A DNA stretch of 64,000 nucleotides, from positions 124,001 to 188,000 of the forward strand of contig JAJECX010000025.1 in the NCBI GenBank assembly GCA_022821805.1, given 5' to 3'. Position 1 is the stretch's first letter. Every line of letters begins with the position of its first letter. The stretch is from Anaerolineae bacterium. GTDB lineage: Bacteria > Chloroflexota > Anaerolineae > Aggregatilineales > Phototrophicaceae. The translations under genes and the position numbers were made by a program. Under the pieces are notes generated by a model. The model searched no databases. It was not told the DNA's origin and saw only the letters and a list, made by a program, of their open reading frames with translations. Below are positions 58,807 to 64,000 of the stretch, piece after piece.

Positions 58807-59127
58807 GTCGTCGCTACAGCCGCCCGCTCCACAACGTAGCCTGTAGGGGCGAGCCTTGGCTCGCCCTACAACCCGCCATTGCGCCATTGTCAAAGCGTCG
58901 AGTGTACGGGCGAGCGAAGGTCTATGTCAGCGGTCAGTGTCTACGCGACCTACGTGACCCGCTGGCTCGCCCTCTTTATGTTCTCTATACTCCTTCTCTT
59001 CCTCTTTGATGAACAAAAATCCGTACAACGCTCGGCAATTGCGCTTTCCCGGCAATTCCCGGCGAAGGGCGACCCACTGGGTCGTCCATACATTGTCGAT
59101 AAGTGGCGCAGACTGAGTGGATAGTAT
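58807..59127. repeat. 321-base gap with several hairpin repeats, no gene
   Basis: 58842-58871 is a complete palindrome: tgtaggggcgagcc-tt-ggctcgccctaca, the most symmetric copy in the window. 58908-58916 (gggcgagcg) pairs with 58964-58972 (ggctcgccc). A third copy at about 59066-59090 has gggcgaccc/gggtcgtcc. Short open frames here are not supported by a ribosome-binding site or composition. Confidence 0.65.
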
Positions 59128-59811
59128 TCAAGGCCAGACCATGATGTCTTCCAATGGCTTCTTGCTAATGGCGGGCACATTCGCATCTTCCGCCGGATAA
59201 CCCACGGGAATCAGGACGAAGGCGCGTTCGTTGGCGGGGCGATCGAGAATCTCGCTCAGGAATTTCATCGGGCTGGGCGTGTGCGTCAAGGTGGCCAAGC
59301 CCGATATATGCAAGGCAGCCAACAGGAAGCCGACGGCGATGCCGACCGACTCCTCGCTGTAATAATGTCGATAGCGTCTTTCTTCACCGGCAGCGCTATC
59401 GAGCCGGATGCCATAAGCCTGGCGAAAGACGACGATGATAACTGGCGCGTCTTCGATATGCGGTTTTTGCCAATCGGTGCCCAAGGGCGCCAGCGCGTCC
59501 AGCCACTCTTGGCTCATGCGCCGCTCGTAGCTCTCCTTCTCTTCCGCTTCGGCTGCGATGCGCATCTTCCGTTTCAAGTCCGGGTCGCTGACGACGACGA
59601 AGGTCCAGGGCTGCTGGTTGGCGCCGGAGGGGGCGGAACCGGCGACGCGGATGGCGCGCTTGATTAGCGCGATGGGCGCCGGCTCGCGCGAGAAATGGCG
59701 GACGCTGCGGCGCCTGAGCATACGCCCGGCGAATTCCTCGGAGCGCCGGTTTTGTTCACCCTCGCTGAGACGCTCAAACTTAAGTGGCTCGAAAACGGGA
59801 TCCTTTTGCAT
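59128..59811 (-). CDS. Nitroreductase family protein
   Basis: 227 residues. FMN-binding opening RRSVRHFSREP, APSGANQQPWTFVVV, EESVGIAVGFLLAALHISGLATLTHTP in the middle and a C-terminal VLIPVGYPAEDANVP. These match the FMN-dependent NAD(P)H nitroreductase fold, iodotyrosine-deiodinase-like subgroup by the GANQQPW motif. Soluble dimeric flavoprotein; natural substrate unknown. It lies 24 bp after the MBL hydrolase gene in the same direction, so co-transcription is likely. Confidence 0.9.
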   Translation of the reverse strand: MQKDPVFEPLKFERLSEGEQNRRSEEFAGRMLRRRSVRHFSREPAPIALIKRAIRVAGSAPSGANQQPWTFVVVSDPDLKRKMRIAAEAEEKESYERRMSQEWLDALAPLGTDWQKPHIEDAPVIIVVFRQAYGIRLDSAAGEERRYRHYYSEESVGIAVGFLLAALHISGLATLTHTPSPMKFLSEILDRPANERAFVLIPVGYPAEDANVPAISKKPLEDIMVWP

Positions 59812-59835
59812 CGGCGCCGCCTCTCTTGCGTGTTG

Positions 59836-60672
59836 CTACAAATCGAAAACATCCAGGTCATTTGTGCTGACTACTTGCCCGTCATAGCCGTCGGTTACTT
59901 CGGCGACCAGTTCGTCGGGTCCCAGACCCCAGAAGAGTTGATGATAGAGCAGTAGCAAGCGGGGGCGAACTGCGCGCGCCAGGGCGGCGAGCTCGATGGC
60001 CGACGTATGCACGCGGCTATGGTAGCGCTGCCAAGCCGGCGGAAGGTCCCCAAACCGCGCTGACGAATAGACTTCGTGGATCAGAACATCGCAGCCGCGC
60101 GCCCAGTCAGCGAAAGCGGCTACCGGCTTGGTATCGCCCGAGATTACGACAGTTCCGACAGGCGTGACAACTTTATAACTGAATGCGGCGAGATCGCCAT
60201 GATCTGCCGAGAGAGCCCGCACTTCAACGCGCTCATCCTGGTAGCAGAGCCCGTCCTTTATCTCGCTAACATCAATCTTGTAGCCCTGCTCGCTGCTGGG
60301 GTGGGCGGCGCGGTGCTCGCGGATATTCTCCTCATACGCCAAGAGAATGTGACGCGCCATGCGCTTGAGACCGGGCGGACCGAAGGCGACCAGCGCTTCT
60401 TCACGGCCGTGAATCCAGGGCGTGAAAAGCAGATCGGGCAAGCCGACGCTGTGGTCGGCATGCAAGTGAGTGACAAAGAGACGCGCCAGCGTAGTCGTGT
60501 CCCAGGCGATTTTGCCGGACGCATGCGCTTGCGCAACGCGCTGGACGATGCCATGACCGCAATCAAAGAGATAAGGCTGACCATCGACAGCGACCGCGAC
60601 GCCGGCGCTTACACGATCGGCTTCGGCGTTGGGAGTGCCGCTGCCGAGGATGATGACCTGCGCCCGGCTCAT
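59836..60672 (-). CDS. MBL-fold metallohydrolase (RNase Z-like)
   Basis: 278 residues. N-terminal VIILGSGTPNAEADR, metal motif THLHADHSVGLPDL (HxHxDH), GDTKPVAAF with the bridging Asp, and a late HTSAIELAALA and LLYHQLF, as in the RNase Z/arylsulfatase-like branch. It may hydrolyse a phosphodiester or sulfate ester. Its start overlaps the stop of the acetyl xylan esterase gene by four bases. Confidence 0.9.
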   Translation of the reverse strand: MSRAQVIILGSGTPNAEADRVSAGVAVAVDGQPYLFDCGHGIVQRVAQAHASGKIAWDTTTLARLFVTHLHADHSVGLPDLLFTPWIHGREEALVAFGPPGLKRMARHILLAYEENIREHRAAHPSSEQGYKIDVSEIKDGLCYQDERVEVRALSADHGDLAAFSYKVVTPVGTVVISGDTKPVAAFADWARGCDVLIHEVYSSARFGDLPPAWQRYHSRVHTSAIELAALARAVRPRLLLLYHQLFWGLGPDELVAEVTDGYDGQVVSTNDLDVFDL

Positions 60673-61640
60673 GCCAGCCAGCGCTTTCGCAGATAGAGGA
60701 TCTTCTCGGCTATATGTTGGACGCCGCCGCCTTCGTGATCGTTGAAGTAGTACTCCCTGATCTCTTTTTCGCTTGTCACGTGGTTATACGACGCGTAGAC
60801 GGTCGATGGCGGGCATATCGTGTCCATGATGCCGACTGAAAAAAGCGCGCGCGCCTTCATGCGGGCGGCGAAATTCATGCCATCGAAATAGCTGAGCGTT
60901 TGGAAGACCGTGTCGATCTTGTCGCGGTGGATTTGGAGATAGCGCGCGATTTCCGGATAAGGGTCGCGGGGCGTGATATCGATGGCGCGGCGAAAGTGCG
61001 AAAGAAATGGCACATCAGCCAGGCAGATTTTGACCTCAGGCAGCAATCCGGCGACCGCGATCGATAAGCCGCCGCCCTGGCTGCTGCCGGTCACGGCAAT
61101 CCGCGTCGAATCGACCTCGGCGCGCTCCCTGATCGCCTCGACGGCGCGTACGGCATCGGTGTAGAGACGGCGATAATAATAGCTGTCGCGATCGAGGATG
61201 CCTTGCGTCATGAAGCCGGGCGCCGCCGGGTTGGCGCCGCTAGCGATATCGGGCGTGTCGCCGCGGCTCCAGACGCTGCCTTGGCCGCGCGTGTCCATCA
61301 CCAGATAGGCGAAGCCGGCCGCCGGGAAAGCCAGCCATTCATGTGGATAACCGCGCCCGCCACCATAACCGATGTATTCGACCAGCGCCGGCAGCGGACC
61401 ATCGCTCGCGCGCGGACGCATATACCAGCCTTTGATACGATCGCCATTGAATCCGGAGAAGGTCACATCATAAACATCAAGGGTCGCCAAGCCAAAATCG
61501 CTCGGCTCAAAGACGGCATCGAGGTCATGCGCGCGCGCCTCCGCCAAGGTTGAAGCCCAGAATTGGTCGAAATCGCTCGGCTCATCGCGCGGCGGCTTGT
61601 ACTCGCGCATTTCTTCCAGGGGCATATCAAACAGGGGCAT
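60669..61640 (-). CDS. Acetyl xylan esterase/cephalosporin-C deacetylase family
   Basis: 323 residues, the usual length. PLEEMREYKPPRDEP and DFDQFW at the N-terminus, an oxyanion region VEYIGYGGGRGYPHEW, nucleophile Ser in TGSSQGGGLS, DTICPPSTVYA with the catalytic Asp, and His in NDHEGGG. Alpha/beta hydrolase of carbohydrate esterase family 7: removes acetyl groups from xylo-oligosaccharides. No signal peptide, so cytosolic. Operon with the MBL hydrolase and nitroreductase. Confidence 0.92.
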   Translation of the reverse strand: MPLFDMPLEEMREYKPPRDEPSDFDQFWASTLAEARAHDLDAVFEPSDFGLATLDVYDVTFSGFNGDRIKGWYMRPRASDGPLPALVEYIGYGGGRGYPHEWLAFPAAGFAYLVMDTRGQGSVWSRGDTPDIASGANPAAPGFMTQGILDRDSYYYRRLYTDAVRAVEAIRERAEVDSTRIAVTGSSQGGGLSIAVAGLLPEVKICLADVPFLSHFRRAIDITPRDPYPEIARYLQIHRDKIDTVFQTLSYFDGMNFAARMKARALFSVGIMDTICPPSTVYASYNHVTSEKEIREYYFNDHEGGGVQHIAEKILYLRKRWLA

Positions 61641-61759
61641 GGCGCCTCTCCTTCCGCTGGACTGTCCATCAAGAGATTATAACGATGCCGCGCCTATGCC
61701 CCAAACCCTTGCCGGAGCGCCGGTTAAGGACAGGACAGGTTTGCGACGATTGCATATTA

Positions 61760-61827
61760 GAGTGACAGGGTAGAAATCCCAAACATCAAACTGGGCGAAA
61801 TTGTAGGGGCGAGCCGGTGGATCGCCC
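61760..61827 (+). repeat. Long direct repeat ending in a hairpin, left copy
   Basis: gagtgacagggtagaaatc..ctgggcgaa, then tgtaggggcgagccggtgg. It matches 63933-64000 over about 65 bases with scattered changes, in the same orientation. The rest of the 303-base gap 61641-61943 shows no gene. Confidence 0.7.
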
Positions 61828-61943
61828 GTCGCTATTTTGGCGCAGCCAATCGATTTTAGAATGACCAACTTGGAACTATTGAGTTGGAAGCAGCGCCTCT
61901 TGCGAGTAAGATGGATGCCGCCTAAAGGAACAATGGAGCCAAG

Positions 61944-62768
61944 ATGGATTGGCGCGACTATTACCTGCGGGAGGTTTACCCAATGCTGGACATCCCATTG
62001 GCCGAGAAGTACCCCTTGGCGAGCCTCTTGCCGCGCGCGGGGTTTCGTCCACTCGGCGATCAGGCGCTGCTGATGCTGGTCGCCTTGACCGGCACGGGAA
62101 AATCTACGACCCTGACGCTGCTTCGCCAGCGCTTGAGCGGGTGCAGTAGCGCTGTAATCCCGTCACGGCGCGAAATCGCCGATTGGATCGCGATCCCGAC
62201 CGCGCAGACGCTCGCGGACGAGCCGATTGTTCCCGTGCCTGACCGCCGGCGGCGCTTTGCTTATACGCGCGCGTTCGCCAAGCAGGCGCCGGGCGGGATG
62301 GCGGCGGCTTTCTCCTGGCTCTACCTCGCGGATGAATTCGACGGACTCCTTCTTAGCGAGGGCATCCGCGGTGAAAGCGAGATTCGCTACGCGCTGCGGA
62401 ATTTCCCGCGCTGGCAAATTGTCGAGATGTCACTGAACCCCTTGGTTCGCCTGCACCGATTGAGCGGGCGGCGAGACGACTTTGACCGAGCGTTTGGCAG
62501 CGCGGATATCTCGTTCTTGCCAAGCGGCTTGCAGCCGGAAGCGCTTGCGCTCTTCAAAGCGGGCGAGATCACTGCGGAAGCGCTGGCGATCGTAAAAGCC
62601 GAGTCGGTCAATTATGGATTCGACCCCTTTGCCGACGGGCGCGGCTATGCCAATTATCATCTCATTGATGTCGATGGTCTGTCGCCTGCGGGTGTGGCGG
62701 AAGCGGTGATCGGCATCATGGAAGCTTGTGCCCAAGCTGGCCGCGAGAGGGCGTCATGCCAGCGATAA
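61944..62768 (+). CDS. Hypothetical P-loop protein, possible kinase
   Basis: 274 residues, start ATG (MDWRDYYLREVYPMLD). A Walker A motif is seen at VALTGTGKSTTLTLL (residues about 46-60). No clear Walker B or other named motif; there are aromatic and basic stretches such as RRRRFAYTRAFAKQ and LNPLVRLHRLSGRRDDFD. Size and single P-loop would fit a small-molecule kinase or a nucleotide-binding regulator. It overlaps the enolase-superfamily gene by 13 bases, so the two are co-translated, which suggests action on the same compound. I do not recognise the family. Confidence 0.75.
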   Translation: MDWRDYYLREVYPMLDIPLAEKYPLASLLPRAGFRPLGDQALLMLVALTGTGKSTTLTLLRQRLSGCSSAVIPSRREIADWIAIPTAQTLADEPIVPVPDRRRRFAYTRAFAKQAPGGMAAAFSWLYLADEFDGLLLSEGIRGESEIRYALRNFPRWQIVEMSLNPLVRLHRLSGRRDDFDRAFGSADISFLPSGLQPEALALFKAGEITAEALAIVKAESVNYGFDPFADGRGYANYHLIDVDGLSPAGVAEAVIGIMEACAQAGRERASCQR

Positions 62769-63844
62769 CGCGGATTAACGCGGCGCCTTATGATCTTTCG
62801 TTGAAAGGCAGCTTGACCTGGGGCAACGGTCATGAACTGCGGCGCCTGACGCATGTGCTGGTTCGCGTTGAGCTGGCTGATGGCGCGGTCGGCATCGCCG
62901 AGGCGACGCCGCGCCCGAGCATTTACGGCGAGACGCAAGCGTCCATCCTGCATATCATCGGCGATCAGCTGGCGCCGCAGCTGCTTGGCGCGCAGATAGA
63001 CGGCTTGGAATCTGTCGCGGCGCTCTCCGAGCGGCTGGCGCTAATCAAGAACAACAACACGGCAAAGGGCGCGCTGGATATGGCGCTGCATCAGGCGCTG
63101 GCGGCAAGTCGCGGTGAGAGACTGGCGGAGTATCTTGGCGCGACGCAGGAGCGGATTCATCTCAGCACAATCGTAAGCGCGGGAATGCAGGCCGCTGTCA
63201 TCGCCGATGTGGGCGCTGCTTATCAAGCCGGATTGCGCGTTTTCAAAGTCAAATTCGGACGAGACGCCGAAGACGAGATGGCGACGATTGCGCGCTTGAT
63301 AGAAGCTTACCCGGCGGCGCAATTCTATGTAGACGCCAACGAGACGCTCGCTGTCGAAAGCGCCGCGTCGCTCTTGAATCAGTTGCATGACCTGGGCGTG
63401 ATCCATTGCGAAGAGGCGCTGCCGGCGCATCTTTTGCGAGAACGGCGGCAGCTGCGGCGGGATTGCCGCATGCCGATCATCGCCGATGACTCGGCTTTCA
63501 CCCTTCCCGATCTCGAGCGCGAGATCGCCTTCGACACCTTTGACATACTCAATATCAAGACGGCGCGCACGGGATTCTCGCAGTCGCGGCGGATGCTGGA
63601 CATGTGCCTCGCCGCGGGCAAAGATGTGATGGTCGGTTCGCAGGCGAGCTCGCTGCTGGGTTGTCTGCAGGCGGCTGTTTTCGCCAGTCATGCGGCGGTG
63701 ACCCGCGCCAGTGAATGCAGCTTTTACTTGAAGACCGACGGCGACTTGGGCTTTGCGCCGCCGATCGTCGATGGCTGTCTGCAATTGTCCGATGTAGAGC
63801 AGTCGCTGGCGCAAGCGCAGGAATCATTGATCGACTTCGCATAG
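62756..63844 (+). CDS. Enolase-superfamily enzyme, muconate-lactonizing/dipeptide-epimerase subgroup
   Basis: 362 residues from MPAITRINAAPYDL, whose start overlaps the P-loop gene. The capping domain (GIAEATPRPSIYGET) is followed by the barrel with the KxK base motif FKVKFGRD, metal ligands in VDANET, HCEEALP and IIADDS, and the opposing Lys in LNIKTARTG. This pattern is MLE/OSBS/dipeptide epimerase. The reaction would begin with proton removal alpha to a carboxylate. Exact activity (epimerase, cycloisomerase) is not determinable. Confidence 0.9.
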   Translation: MPAITRINAAPYDLSLKGSLTWGNGHELRRLTHVLVRVELADGAVGIAEATPRPSIYGETQASILHIIGDQLAPQLLGAQIDGLESVAALSERLALIKNNNTAKGALDMALHQALAASRGERLAEYLGATQERIHLSTIVSAGMQAAVIADVGAAYQAGLRVFKVKFGRDAEDEMATIARLIEAYPAAQFYVDANETLAVESAASLLNQLHDLGVIHCEEALPAHLLRERRQLRRDCRMPIIADDSAFTLPDLEREIAFDTFDILNIKTARTGFSQSRRMLDMCLAAGKDVMVGSQASSLLGCLQAAVFASHAAVTRASECSFYLKTDGDLGFAPPIVDGCLQLSDVEQSLAQAQESLIDFA

Positions 63845-63932
63845 TCATGTGTAGCAGAGCTTGATCTGCTGCTGTCCAACAACTTGCCACGGCACATTCA
63901 AGACAGATCAGGACTGAAACGATTTCGAATTG

Positions 63933-64000
63933 GAGTGACAGGGTAGAAATCTCAATCATCATACTGGGCGAATAGTGTAGGGGCGACTTATCAGGTCGCC
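63933..64000 (+). repeat. Long direct repeat ending in a hairpin, right copy (cut by window edge)
   Basis: gagtgacagggtagaaatct..ctgggcgaa, then tgtaggggcgacttatcagg, the counterpart of 61760-61827. The hairpin runs to the last base of the window. Bases 63850-63870 hold a small hairpin (agcaga/tctgct) after the enolase stop, without a U-tract. Confidence 0.7.

Noticed and set aside
58879-59124. Short frame with a hydrophobic stretch (LALFMFSILLLFLF) that could be a small membrane protein
   Set aside because: It lies across hairpin repeats, has no ribosome-binding site, and its hydrophobic run comes from a pyrimidine-rich repeat flank.

Overview
The window comes from a bacterial chromosome of moderately high GC content. 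The mix of genes suggests a heterotrophic member of the Chloroflexota (Anaerolineae-like). This is inference from gene content: hydantoinase pairs, sugar ABC cassettes without an ATPase, a NuoEF-type fused formate dehydrogenase subunit, MoeA with a PBP-like tail, very long secreted fibronectin-III/SH3b proteins, and many intergenic hairpin repeats of the TGTAGGGGCGA type. No rRNA, tRNA, CRISPR array or replication origin was seen.

Layout. 1-11.2 kb: M20 peptidase (runs off the left edge), DEAD-box RNA helicase, GH4 glycosidase, Gfo/Idh/MocA oxidoreductase, and a hydantoinase A/B pair followed by a sarcosine/N-methyl-amino-acid oxidase-like flavoprotein. 11.3-12.4 kb: a complete insertion sequence with perfect 18-bp inverted ends, sitting at the edge of a hairpin repeat. 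12.5-13.3 kb: an SDR dehydrogenase. 13.4-26.0 kb: a single minus-strand block for a molybdenum formate dehydrogenase and its cofactor: fdhA, mobA, a fused NuoE-NuoF subunit, an Fe-S subunit, fdhD, moeA and moeA-PBP. Foreign-looking genes interrupt it: three MNT nucleotidyltransferases and two HepT (HEPN) genes between fdhA and mobA, and a DUF262-HNH nuclease between two dehydrogenase subunits.

26.2-32.4 kb: a membrane-anchored coiled-coil protein with 11-residue repeats, and a 1766-residue secreted protein with about 17 FnIII domains and a C-terminal SH3b domain. 32.6-36.2 kb: a zinc alcohol dehydrogenase and three tandem SDR paralogues. 36.3-37.1 kb: a small HNH module. 37.2-42.3 kb: a sugar uptake and oxidation operon (isomerase, dehydrogenase, two permeases, Tat-type binding protein), divergent from a hybrid histidine kinase. 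44.6-52.3 kb: an amino-sugar/peptidoglycan salvage cluster (NamZ-like muramidase, M24 peptidase, two SIS proteins, GH20 hexosaminidase, NagA).

52.2-57.9 kb: HNH nuclease, PhyH dioxygenase, P5C/aldehyde dehydrogenase, and a three-gene overlapping unit (TIGR04076-like, SelA-like PLP enzyme, amidohydrolase). 58.1-63.8 kb: a divergent SDR, nitroreductase, MBL hydrolase coupled to an acetyl xylan esterase, and a P-loop protein coupled to an enolase-superfamily enzyme between two long direct repeats.

The most unusual material is the toxin/nuclease content of the formate dehydrogenase operon. One MNT-HepT pair there has lost both the nucleotidyltransferase active site and the tyrosine that the enzyme would modify. 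A second point of interest is the interspersed hairpin family, whose stems differ between copies by paired, compensatory changes.
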